Part shown: positions 7,108 to 13,390 of the stretch, one piece after another
Layout of the letters: the number at the start of each line of letters is the position of its first letter
How positions within the stretch are numbered: the first letter of the stretch is position 1
Made by a program: the position numbers and the translations under genes
The notes under the pieces: model-generated
Told to the model about the DNA's origin: nothing
Databases searched by the model: none
The model's input: the letters and a program-made list of their open reading frames with translations, nothing else
Source of the DNA: Anaerolineales bacterium UBA6663
Lineage (GTDB): Bacteria; Chloroflexota; Anaerolineae; Anaerolineales; UBA6663
DNA: 16,082 nucleotides
Direction: 5' to 3'
NCBI GenBank assembly: GCA_002455335.1
Contig: DKKP01000324.1
Span: forward strand, 1-16,082

Positions 7108-7209
7108 GACTGCCTTTCGATCCTCAGAGGGCGAATGAATGCTCCGCGGCCGCTTTCGATACGGCCAGGACGACGGAATAGATGATTTGCTCGTATGGAA
7201 CTCGTCAAG

Positions 7210-7245
7210 TGTCCACTTTGTGGACATATAATCCACATAGTGGAT
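7210..7245. promoter_or_regulatory. Two tandem operator palindromes for the MFS/flavin reductase operon
   Basis: Site 1 is TGTCCACTTTGTGGACA (7210-7226) with perfect 7-bp arms around TTT. Site 2 is ATCCACATAGTGGAT (7231-7245) with perfect 6-bp arms around ATA. Both share TCCAC-N3-GTGGA, and their centres (7218 and 7238) are 20 bases apart, about two helical turns, as expected for cooperative binding on one face. They lie directly downstream of the minus-strand -10, so a bound repressor would block leftward transcription. The cognate regulator is not evident; it may be PucR, IclR or one outside the window. Confidence 0.65.
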
Positions 7246-7251
7246 GGTCGG

Positions 7252-7281
7252 ATAGTAGGGCAGTTGCTTGGGGTGTGTCAA
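7252..7281 (-). promoter_or_regulatory. Promoter for the leftward MFS-flavin reductase operon
   Basis: On the minus strand, TTGACA (7276-7281) is a perfect -35. TACTAT (7252-7257) is a four-of-six -10 after an 18-bp spacer. The start would fall near 7245, at the edge of the tandem palindromes and about 140 bases before the ATG at 7107. Confidence 0.6.
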
Positions 7282-7420
7282 GTCTTGCCCTCACTAGGAC
7301 TCACGGACAAATGTCATGCGCAGGCGCCGCCACACAACAGGGTTCGTACGAGGGGGCCCACTTGGGTGGGCGCGCCGGCGATGCGGTTGTGGTTGAGAGC
7401 TGCGAGGGTATGATCCGGGG

Positions 7421-8176
7421 ATGCTACCTGATCCCGAGCGCTGGCTGCCACCCCCAGCGAACATCAGCTGGGGTCCTTCCCACCTCCACCTCTGGTCCTT
7501 TGGCCTGGATCAGGCCAAACCGATCACGGCGGGATTGGAGACTCTGCTCTCGGCTTCAGAAAAGGCGACGGCGCATCGGTTGCGCGTAGAGCGTGATCGA
7601 CGTCGATACATCGTCGCTCACGGAAGATTGCGCCAGATCTTAAGCCGCTATACGGCCACCGCGCCAGAACATCTGACGTTCAGCCACGGCGCCCACGGGA
7701 AGCCATTCCTCTCGAAAGAGCACGTCGACAACAGCGTGCATTTCAATCTGTCGCGTTCACAGGCGATGGGCCTGTGTGCCGTCGCCTACGGTCAGGAGGT
7801 CGGCGCCGATGTCGAATGCGTGCGCCCCTTTGACGGCATGGAGACCCTGGTCAACCGTTTCTTCTCGCCCCTGGAGCAAGCGGATTGGCTTCACATCGAG
7901 GAGAGCCGGAGGCTCGAGGCGTTCTATCGTTACTGGACCTGCAAAGAGGCCTTCGTCAAGGCCCGCGGAGAAGGATTGAGTCTGCCCCTAAACCAGTTCG
8001 ACGTGGCCTTCCCCGACAACGCCCCGCCCCGGCTGGTGCGCGTGCCGGGCGATCCCGCAGAGGCAGCCGGCTGGTTTGTGCAAACCCACATCCTGGCCCC
8101 GGGCTATCGGGCGGCCGTCGTATTACCTGGCCTTCACTGGCAGGTCGATTGCTGGCGCTGGCTTGAGAGCGACTGA
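7421..8176 (+). CDS. Sfp-type 4'-phosphopantetheinyl transferase
   Basis: A 251-residue enzyme that transfers the phosphopantetheine arm from CoA to the serine of a carrier protein. Diagnostic motifs are GADVE at 128-132, with Mg ligands Asp130 and Glu132, and WTCKEAFVKARGEG at 172-185, with Glu176 and Lys180. The N-terminal segment SEKATAHRLRVERDRRRYIVAHG fits the Sfp/Gsp pattern. Length agrees with two-domain Sfp types rather than short AcpS. The ATG at 7421 has only a modest GAGGG about 13 bases upstream, so the exact start is less certain. It stands alone on the plus strand, convergent with pucR, and within 4 kb of a gene for an unusual carrier protein at 11945, which is its most obvious client in this window. 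A broader housekeeping or polyketide/peptide role is possible. Confidence 0.9.
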   Translation: MLPDPERWLPPPANISWGPSHLHLWSFGLDQAKPITAGLETLLSASEKATAHRLRVERDRRRYIVAHGRLRQILSRYTATAPEHLTFSHGAHGKPFLSKEHVDNSVHFNLSRSQAMGLCAVAYGQEVGADVECVRPFDGMETLVNRFFSPLEQADWLHIEESRRLEAFYRYWTCKEAFVKARGEGLSLPLNQFDVAFPDNAPPRLVRVPGDPAEAAGWFVQTHILAPGYRAAVVLPGLHWQVDCWRWLESD

Positions 8177-8213
8177 ACACCCTCAGCGTCCACCACCTAT
8201 CCGATACCAGCCC

Positions 8214-9863
8214 TCACGCTTGATCCGAACTCACCGTCGGCACGAGAAGCGCCTGTCGCGAGAGGAGCAACGGCGAACGCTGGGCGTCCACGCTGGCGAG
8301 ATACCGGATCAGCTTGAAGGAGAGCAGCAGGTCGAAGATCACGTCGCCGCGATGCAGGTCGCACCCCAGCAGGCTCTCGATCTTGTTGATCCTGTAGAAC
8401 AACGTGTTGCGGTGAATGTGCAGTTCAGCGGCCACGCCCGTTGGGTTCTTCCAATCCGACAGATACCGGTAGAGCGTCTGCAGCAGTTCTCGATCCGCCG
8501 GATCGTCACTCTCGGCCAGTTGCCGCAGGCCCGGATGGCATATCTCCTGCAGATCGACCTCCCCCGCACACGCCTCAAGGGCATGAAAGATCGCGTAGTG
8601 CCCGTAATGATGGATCACGCCCGCCCCGTCGATCTGCCTCCCTAACTCCAGCGACTTCACGGATTGCAGATAGTATCGAGACATCTCGGATAGATCCGCG
8701 AAGACGTTGCTGATACCGCCGACCCACTTATTGGACTCGAGATAGTCCATCAGGTCAGCCCGTTCCTCCTCGCCCAAAACGGGCGCGCCCTTCTTGCGGC
8801 TGAGCAGCAAGACGACGTCTCCGCGAAAGTCCACAGACATGCTGCCGGGCAGGATCTCGCGCAATCGGGAATGACTGATATGATGCGCCCCGTCGCGGGC
8901 GGCCTCCTGGCGCTCTCGGCGCACAGAGACCACGTAGAGATCGGGGTGGAGCACAATCTCAAGCGCCTTGAGCCTGAGTTGAATCGTCTTGGTGTCGGTC
9001 AGTCGTCGCTCGAGCAGGTCATTGATCAGCGCCTCGTAGATAAGGCCGTGCGTCTGGATGAAGAACTCGCTCTTCTGGAGCTCGATCGCCGCCAGTTTGC
9101 ACAGGCCCTCGACCCATTCGATGGCATAGTCGCTGTAAGGCTCGAAGCACCCGAAAACGGCCAGGATGGCCACGAACGTGCCGCGAATGCGCACGCCGGC
9201 CTGCAGCCAGCCATACTTGGCATACGGGATCCCCCTCGCCTCGCTCCACTCCTTGACGATGAAGGGTGGTTCGCCGTCGGCCAGCTTCCGCAAGATTCGA
9301 TCGCTTCGGAGGGAGTTGATCGTGCGTTGATCCAGATAACCGCGTTCGATGATGGCGTTCATGGTCGGGTCGTCGACGACGACACCGCGCGACCTGGCCA
9401 GGCTTTTCAGGCTTGTGTCGTTGATGAAGATCGGGTTCCCGAGCAGCTCGAAGCCCTTGTCGGCGATGGCCTGCAACCCGTTGCCGGCGAACAGCGCGTC
9501 GAGGATGTCCTCGCGCACCTGGGCGAACCGACGCTGTGCCGCGAACCAACCCTGCACCTTGTGGATCGCGGCCGCGGGCTCGGCGGCAGCAGGCAGCAGG
9601 ATCAGGTTGAGATCCTCTGGCTGCATCAGCCAGGCCGGCGGCTCAACATCCGCCACACACACCAGGTGCCGGATCCCCAGCGCCTCCCCGCCGCAGTCAG
9701 CCAGTTCGGAGGCGCTCGCCACGTAAAGCAGATCCGGCTGGATTGATCCACCGCCAGGCAGGGCGGCCACCGCATGGATGACGACCTGGGAGGATCCGGC
9801 CCGAACCAGCTGCGCGCCTTGCGGTGTCAGGAGGCTCGTCACTCTTTCGATAGTTAGTTTCAT
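8214..9863 (-). CDS. PucR/CdaR-type transcriptional regulator
   Basis: A 549-residue regulator. The N-terminal 1-110 resembles the PucR purine-catabolism-type sensor domain, about 130-265 looks like a GAF-type domain, and the C-terminal helix-turn-helix (HTH_30) lies at about 463-503, containing LYRYLSDWKNPTGVAAELHI and RNTLFYRINKIESLLG. HPGLRQLAESD at 443-453 is typical of this family. The ATG at 9863 is chosen over one at 9947 because a strong AGGAGG precedes it and the protein then begins directly with the sensor domain (MKLTIERVTSLL). Members usually activate catabolic genes such as purine, sugar acid or aromatic pathways on sensing a metabolite. It is divergent from the thiolase operon and shares with it a region holding two copies of a 16-bp repeat, so it likely controls that operon and itself. 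Confidence 0.9.
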   Translation of the reverse strand: MKLTIERVTSLLTPQGAQLVRAGSSQVVIHAVAALPGGGSIQPDLLYVASASELADCGGEALGIRHLVCVADVEPPAWLMQPEDLNLILLPAAAEPAAAIHKVQGWFAAQRRFAQVREDILDALFAGNGLQAIADKGFELLGNPIFINDTSLKSLARSRGVVVDDPTMNAIIERGYLDQRTINSLRSDRILRKLADGEPPFIVKEWSEARGIPYAKYGWLQAGVRIRGTFVAILAVFGCFEPYSDYAIEWVEGLCKLAAIELQKSEFFIQTHGLIYEALINDLLERRLTDTKTIQLRLKALEIVLHPDLYVVSVRRERQEAARDGAHHISHSRLREILPGSMSVDFRGDVVLLLSRKKGAPVLGEEERADLMDYLESNKWVGGISNVFADLSEMSRYYLQSVKSLELGRQIDGAGVIHHYGHYAIFHALEACAGEVDLQEICHPGLRQLAESDDPADRELLQTLYRYLSDWKNPTGVAAELHIHRNTLFYRINKIESLLGCDLHRGDVIFDLLLSFKLIRYLASVDAQRSPLLLSRQALLVPTVSSDQA

Positions 9864-9923
9864 CCGGAGCTCCTCCTGACAGTTATCCCGAATCCCGGCG
9901 ACGCCTTCCCGCCCAAGAGTCCA

Positions 9924-9939
9924 TTGTACTTCAGCACAA
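9924..9939. promoter_or_regulatory. Putative PucR-type operator, pucR-proximal copy
   Basis: TTGTACTTCAGCACAA matches the copy at 10094-10109 in 15 of 16 bases and is an imperfect palindrome of form TTGT-N-CT-N2-AG-N-ACAA. On the minus strand it contains TACAAT, a five-of-six -10 match, placed about 60 bases before the pucR start, which suggests autoregulation. Confidence 0.5.
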
Positions 9940-10007
9940 TCCAGCACCCTGGCCAGAAGCGGTTATTTTGGGTGGGCTCACAAAACCTTTGGTATCCAGG
10001 CGTCTTA

Positions 10008-10033
10008 TCATCGAAAAGTAAGCGTTTCGATGA
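10008..10033. repeat. Inverted repeat between the two 16-bp operators
   Basis: Perfect 9-bp arms TCATCGAAA (10008-10016) and TTTCGATGA (10025-10033) flank an 8-base spacer. Its centre at about 10020 is near the midpoint (about 10016) of the two flanking repeats. It is a plausible binding site for a second dimeric protein; no T-run supports a terminator role. Confidence 0.4.
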
Positions 10034-10093
10034 GGTGGACCCAGAGGCCATGCGAGTTTCCGACTGATCAGGAAGAAGCACCCAGGGTCGCAC

Positions 10094-10109
10094 TTGTAAT
10101 TCAGCACAA
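10094..10109. promoter_or_regulatory. Putative PucR-type operator, thiolase-proximal copy
   Basis: TTGTAATTCAGCACAA differs from the 9924-9939 copy at one base and lies in the same orientation 170 bases away, a whole number of helical turns within error (about 16). It is 131 bases before the thiolase ATG. Two spaced copies suggest DNA looping or paired control of the divergent genes. Confidence 0.5.
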
Positions 10110-10240
10110 GCTTGGTCGGATTTTCGGCCCCGAATCGACCGGTGGCCTGGGGGAGAACCCCAGCCAGGAACGCTCGGCGACAAGGTCAAACCGCGCAATT
10201 CATCCGGGTGACGAGCCGCTGTCTTGAAAGGAGACACGCT

Positions 10241-11521
10241 ATGGTCAAACTGGGCAAGTACAGCAGAAGCGTATCCATCATCGGCGTGGGCTGCACGCCC
10301 TTCATGAACTTCCTGGACAACCCTGCAACCGAGGGTTTGTCGGAAGGCGAGGTCTTCGGCTACGCCGCGCTCGCGGCTATGGAAGACGCCGGCGTCGAGG
10401 CCAAGGACGTCGATTTCTACTTCCACACCCAGGCCAACCCCTACATGGGCTCGGACTACATCACGCCCAACATGCAGGTCGCCGACTGGTTCGGCATGCG
10501 TGGCAAGGGCTCGGCCCACCACTCCGAGGCCTGCTGCTCGGGCTATCTGGCGCTCGATCTGGCCGTCAACGCTGTGGCCTCGGGCAAGTTCGACGTCGTG
10601 CTCTCGGGCTGCGTCGACCTGGCCGACAGCCTGCCCGTCGCCAACATGCCGGCGCACATGCGCCGGAAGTTCTCGTTCGAAGAGTTCATCGTCTCGACCA
10701 AGCTGATCTACGACAGGGCCTACAGCCGGCCGCTGGCAGCCGGCCCGATGATCGCGTTCGACGACGTCGCGGCCTGGTACACCCACGCCTACGGCCTGAC
10801 CGACGAGAAGATGGACGACATCCTCAACGCGGCGGCCATCAACAACCGACGTAACGCGGCGAAGTGCCCGCTGGCGATCAATCGCACAGAGTTCAAGGAC
10901 CTCGCCAAAGAGAACGGGTTCGACGACGTGATGGCGTTCATGCGCTCGCCCTTCAACCCCAAGCTGTCTGAGTACCTGCGCATCAGCGGCTTCGAAACAA
11001 AGTGCGACGGCGCCGCCGCCGTCATCGTCTGCCCCACCGAGATGGCCAAAGACTTCAAGGGCACGCCCATCGAAGTGCTTGGCATCGGCAACGCCGCGTT
11101 CGAGGGCTCGCAGGCCCATCTCGAGATGCGCGGCACTGAGGAAGCGGTCCGCCAGGCCTACGAAGTGACCGGCCTGACGCCGAGCGACATCGACCTCTTC
11201 TACGCCAACGACTTCATCATCACCTCGCACCTCATCGCGGCCGAGATCGCGGGCTACCTGCCCAAGGGCGAGGGCTGGAAGTACATCATGGACGGGCGCA
11301 CGGCCTACGACGGCGACCGGCCGATCAACACAAACGGCGGCCGCGCCTCGTTCGGGCACGCACACGCGGCCTCCGGCATGGCCGACATCTTCGAAGCCGT
11401 CCAGCAGATGCGCGGCCTGTGCGGCGAGCGGCAGGTCAAGAAGCTTCCGAAGCACACGATGCTGCGCGGTTTCGGCGGCGGCCAGAACCTGGCGGCCATC
11501 ATCCTCGGCGCGCTGAATTGA
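10241..11521 (+). CDS. Thiolase-superfamily acyltransferase (acetyl-CoA acetyltransferase/lipid-transfer type)
   Basis: A 426-residue thiolase-fold enzyme that makes or cleaves a carbon-carbon bond next to a thioester. The nucleophilic cysteine lies in EACCSG (Cys98, possibly Cys99). The NTNGGRASFGHAHAASG block at about 363-379 supplies the catalytic His373. The C-terminal loop reads RGFGGGQNLA near 409-418, with Phe where biosynthetic thiolases have the second catalytic Cys. That is usual for the SCP-x/DUF35-associated branch. AAAGGAG precedes the ATG at 10241, so upstream extension to 10112 is unlikely. It lies 13 bases before a DUF35 zinc-ribbon gene, its expected structural partner as in BbsAB or PhlACB complexes, and is followed by an ACP gene. 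The direction (thiolysis or condensation) and the carrier (CoA or ACP) are unknown. Confidence 0.88.
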   Translation: MVKLGKYSRSVSIIGVGCTPFMNFLDNPATEGLSEGEVFGYAALAAMEDAGVEAKDVDFYFHTQANPYMGSDYITPNMQVADWFGMRGKGSAHHSEACCSGYLALDLAVNAVASGKFDVVLSGCVDLADSLPVANMPAHMRRKFSFEEFIVSTKLIYDRAYSRPLAAGPMIAFDDVAAWYTHAYGLTDEKMDDILNAAAINNRRNAAKCPLAINRTEFKDLAKENGFDDVMAFMRSPFNPKLSEYLRISGFETKCDGAAAVIVCPTEMAKDFKGTPIEVLGIGNAAFEGSQAHLEMRGTEEAVRQAYEVTGLTPSDIDLFYANDFIITSHLIAAEIAGYLPKGEGWKYIMDGRTAYDGDRPINTNGGRASFGHAHAASGMADIFEAVQQMRGLCGERQVKKLPKHTMLRGFGGGQNLAAIILGALN

Positions 11522-11534
11522 GCGAGGCGACATC

Positions 11535-11939
11535 ATGAACATGGAACCTATCGTCAAACGGTTTTACACGTCCCTCGAAGAGGGCAAAATGATGGGGCGC
11601 AAGTGCAAGCGCTGCGGCGTCGTCGAGTTCCCGCCGGTCATCGCCTGCAATGGCTGCTCGTGCACCGACATGGAGTGGGTGGAGATCAGCGGCAAGGCCA
11701 CGATGTTCGACTTCGTCCTGCCCGGCGTGATGTCGACGCGGCCCGATAACGAGTTCCTGCAGCCGTACTGCTATGGCTGCGTCGAGCTCGAAGAGGGCGC
11801 GAAGTTCAACGCCATCGTCTGCGGCGTCACCAAGAAGACCAAGAAAGACATCGTGCCCCGCCTGCCCGTGCCGATCAAAGCCCGCATCGTCCAGAAGGAC
11901 GGGTACAAGACCGTCGTGTTCGACCTCGTGAAGGAATGA
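11535..11939 (+). CDS. DUF35 zinc-ribbon/OB-fold protein, thiolase partner
   Basis: A 134-residue protein of the DUF35 family: a rubredoxin-like zinc ribbon followed by an OB fold. The zinc ligands are Cys24, Cys27, Cys38 and Cys41 within CKRCG and CNGC, after the typical helix FYTSLEEGKMMGRK. The OB-fold part covers about 50-130. Such proteins form a stable complex with adjacent thiolase-like subunits and help bring CoA or another carrier to the active site. Known examples are BbsA and archaeal acetoacetyl-CoA thiolase/HMG-CoA synthase complexes. The start at 11535 has GAGCGAGG upstream; an in-frame ATG two codons later is an alternative. Its stop overlaps an ATG (ATGA at 11936) and lies 5 bases before the preferred ACP start, so the three genes are surely co-expressed. 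Confidence 0.9.
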   Translation: MNMEPIVKRFYTSLEEGKMMGRKCKRCGVVEFPPVIACNGCSCTDMEWVEISGKATMFDFVLPGVMSTRPDNEFLQPYCYGCVELEEGAKFNAIVCGVTKKTKKDIVPRLPVPIKARIVQKDGYKTVVFDLVKE

Positions 11940-11944
11940 CCCAC

Positions 11945-12187
11945 ATGGACAAGAAAGCCATCGAAGCCAAGGTCTTGCAGTGTTTTGCAATGACCTACAA
12001 GAAGGATGTCGCCGCCCTGAGCCGCGACACGCGGATCGTCGAAGAACTGTCGTCGAAGTCCCTGCTGATGGTCGCCCTGGTCTCCACGGTCGAGAACGAG
12101 CTCGACGTACTGATCCCGCTGCCTGAAGCCAGCAAGATGAAGACGATCGGCGACATGGTGGACGAGGTCTGCGCCCGGATCGAATAA
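11945..12187 (+). CDS. Acyl carrier protein with an atypical attachment motif
   Basis: An 80-residue acidic, helical carrier protein. The segment ELSSKSLLMVALVSTVENEL around residues 34-53 aligns with the ACP helix-2 region, putting the phosphopantetheine serine at Ser39. The residue before it is Lys38 instead of the near-universal Asp of the DSL motif. The rest is ordinary: LDVLIPLPEASKMKTIGDMVD resembles the helix 2-loop-helix 3 of type II ACPs. AAGGA at 11931-11935 is well placed for the ATG at 11945; an ATG at 11936 overlapping the DUF35 stop would add three residues and has the Shine-Dalgarno directly against it. No fatty-acid synthesis gene is nearby. Context with thiolase, DUF35 and phosphotransacylase implies a dedicated carrier for one pathway. 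The family call is good; modification at Ser39 is inferred. Confidence 0.85.
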   Translation: MDKKAIEAKVLQCFAMTYKKDVAALSRDTRIVEELSSKSLLMVALVSTVENELDVLIPLPEASKMKTIGDMVDEVCARIE

Positions 12188-12265
12188 GGCGCCGACCGTC
12201 ACACTCACACAACCCGACTGCCCCCGCCCGCCGAACTGCGCGGCCGAGGCAGCCCGGAGGGGCAG

Positions 12266-13282
12266 ATGAACATCCTGGACTTTGTGTATGCCCGGGCCAA
12301 GGCCGACCCGCAGCGCGTGGCGTTTCCCGAGGCCTCGAACGAAAAGATGATGCGGGCCGCCCACGAGGCGGGCAGCCAGGGCTACATCGTGCCCGTCCTG
12401 GTCGGTGACCCGGCGGCGCTGAAAGAGCTCTGCGCGCAGCGCGGGTTGGATGGCGACGTCTTCACCTACGTCGACATCCAGGACGCGGCCTACCGCGACT
12501 CGATCATCGCGCGGTACGTCGCCCTGCCGGGCGCGCTCCTCAGCGCCAAGTCACTGGGGCGGCGCATGCCGAACCCGCTCTACTTCGCGATGGCCATGGA
12601 GGCGGTCGGCGACGTCGCCTGCACGTTCGCGGGGATCGAGACCACGACCGAGGAAGTCATCCTGGCCGGCCAGACCCTGATCGGCCTGGCCGACAACATC
12701 AGCACGATCTCGAGCCTCGGCATCTTCAACATCCCGGGCTTCGCGGGCTCCGAGGGCACGCTCCTCGCGTTTGGCGATAGCGCCGTCTGCACGAACCCGG
12801 ATGCCGAACAACTCGCCAGCATCGCGATCGCGGCCTGCGACACCCTGCAAGGCCTGCTCGGCTGGGAGCCGCGTTGCGCACTGCTGTCGTATTCGACCTG
12901 TGGCAGCGGCAACGGCCCGCTGGTCGACAAGGTGCTCGAGGCGCTGAAGATCGCCAATGAGCGCCGGCCAGACCTGGCGATCGACGGCGAGTTCCAGCTG
13001 GACGCTGCGATCAACCCCGCGGTGGCCGCCAAGAAAGTCAGGCGCGAGAGCCGCGTCGCGGGCCGCGCCAACATCGTCATTTGGCCGGACCTGAACGTCG
13101 GCAACATCGGCGTCAAGCTGGTCCAGCAGTTCGCGCGGGCCGACGCATATGGGCCGATGCTACAGGGCTTCAAAAAGATCGTGTGCGACTGCTCGCGCGG
13201 CGCGCCGGTCTCCGAGATCGTCGGCAACATCGCCATCTCGGCCGTTCGCGCCGGCCATCTCGAGGCGGCAGCGAAGGGATGA
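12266..13282 (+). CDS. Phosphate acyltransferase (Pta/Ptb family)
   Basis: A 338-residue enzyme that interconverts an acyl thioester plus phosphate with acyl phosphate plus free thiol. Family signatures are LSYSTCGSGNGPLVDKV at about 207-223, DGEFQLDAAI at 240-249, ANIVIWPDLNVGNIGVKL at about 268-285 and DCSRGAPVSEIVGNIAI near 308-324. Length matches single-domain acetyl- or butyryl-transferases. GGAGGGG precedes the ATG by a good distance. It lies 78 bases after the ACP and 108 bases before the kinase, all on one strand. Acetyl, propionyl or butyryl substrates are all possible. Family relatives normally use CoA, although the related PlsX uses acyl-ACP, so acceptance of the neighbouring ACP is a testable idea. 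Confidence 0.9.
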   Translation: MNILDFVYARAKADPQRVAFPEASNEKMMRAAHEAGSQGYIVPVLVGDPAALKELCAQRGLDGDVFTYVDIQDAAYRDSIIARYVALPGALLSAKSLGRRMPNPLYFAMAMEAVGDVACTFAGIETTTEEVILAGQTLIGLADNISTISSLGIFNIPGFAGSEGTLLAFGDSAVCTNPDAEQLASIAIAACDTLQGLLGWEPRCALLSYSTCGSGNGPLVDKVLEALKIANERRPDLAIDGEFQLDAAINPAVAAKKVRRESRVAGRANIVIWPDLNVGNIGVKLVQQFARADAYGPMLQGFKKIVCDCSRGAPVSEIVGNIAISAVRAGHLEAAAKG

Positions 13283-13297
13283 AGGCGTTTTCGTGCG

Positions 13298-13354
13298 CGG
13301 ATCAGGCGGATGAAGGCCGATGACGCGGACCCTGTGTGATCCGTTTTCATCCGC
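13298..13354. repeat. Mosaic inverted repeat between the phosphotransacylase and kinase genes
   Basis: Arms GCGGATGAA (13306-13314) and TTCATCCGC (13346-13354) are perfect. A second pair, CGGATCA (13298-13304) and TGATCCG (13337-13343), interlocks with it, so the two stems are alternative or form a pseudoknot. Repeated GCGGAT/ATCCGC words suggest a dispersed REP-like intergenic element rather than a terminator, since no T-run follows. It may moderate expression of the kinase. Confidence 0.4.
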
Positions 13355-13390
13355 GTGAGCCGCGTACAAACACATGACCGGAGTGTCGTG

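Larger units (their letters stand above)
7108..7420. other. Divergent control region between the MFS and phosphopantetheinyl transferase genes
   Basis: A 313-base gap containing a minus-strand promoter at 7252-7281, two tandem operator-like palindromes at 7210-7245, and a plus-strand TATAAT at 7227-7232 lying between the palindrome arms with only a weak -35 match upstream. Bases 7290-7420 show nothing further that I can support; short reading frames there lack coding character. Confidence 0.6.
9864..10240. other. Divergent control region between pucR and the thiolase operon
   Basis: A 377-base region without a believable gene. It carries two near-identical 16-bp repeats (9924-9939 and 10094-10109), a 9-bp-arm inverted repeat almost midway between them (10008-10033), and a leader hairpin CTGGGG/CCCCAG at 10147-10163 before the thiolase. 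A clear -35/-10 pair for the thiolase operon was not recognised, which suits an activator-dependent promoter. Confidence 0.6.

Noticed and set aside
7108..7281. N-terminal extension of the MFS protein to position 7281
   Set aside because: It would add 58 hydrophilic residues before the first helix and would run through the operator palindromes and past the predicted transcription start; the ATG at 7107 has a good ribosome site.
10112..10240. N-terminal extension of the thiolase to position 10112
   Set aside because: The extra 43 residues are Arg-rich with no family match, and AAAGGAG lies correctly before the ATG at 10241.
9860..11557. A 565-residue minus-strand open frame opposite the thiolase
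   Set aside because: It lies wholly opposite the thiolase and its upstream region, lacks domains, and has the low-complexity composition of an antisense shadow.
10241..12187. A secondary-metabolite (polyketide) cluster, suggested by thiolase, ACP and phosphopantetheinyl transferase
   Set aside because: No ketosynthase chain-length partner, ketoreductase set, cyclase of the polyketide type or tailoring enzymes are present, and the phosphotransacylase/kinase pair fits energy or acid metabolism better; it is kept only as a remote alternative.
12188..12265. A hidden promoter or gene between the ACP and phosphotransacylase genes
   Set aside because: The 78-base gap holds only C-rich sequence and a Shine-Dalgarno for the next gene; no promoter-like pair or reading frame is convincing.
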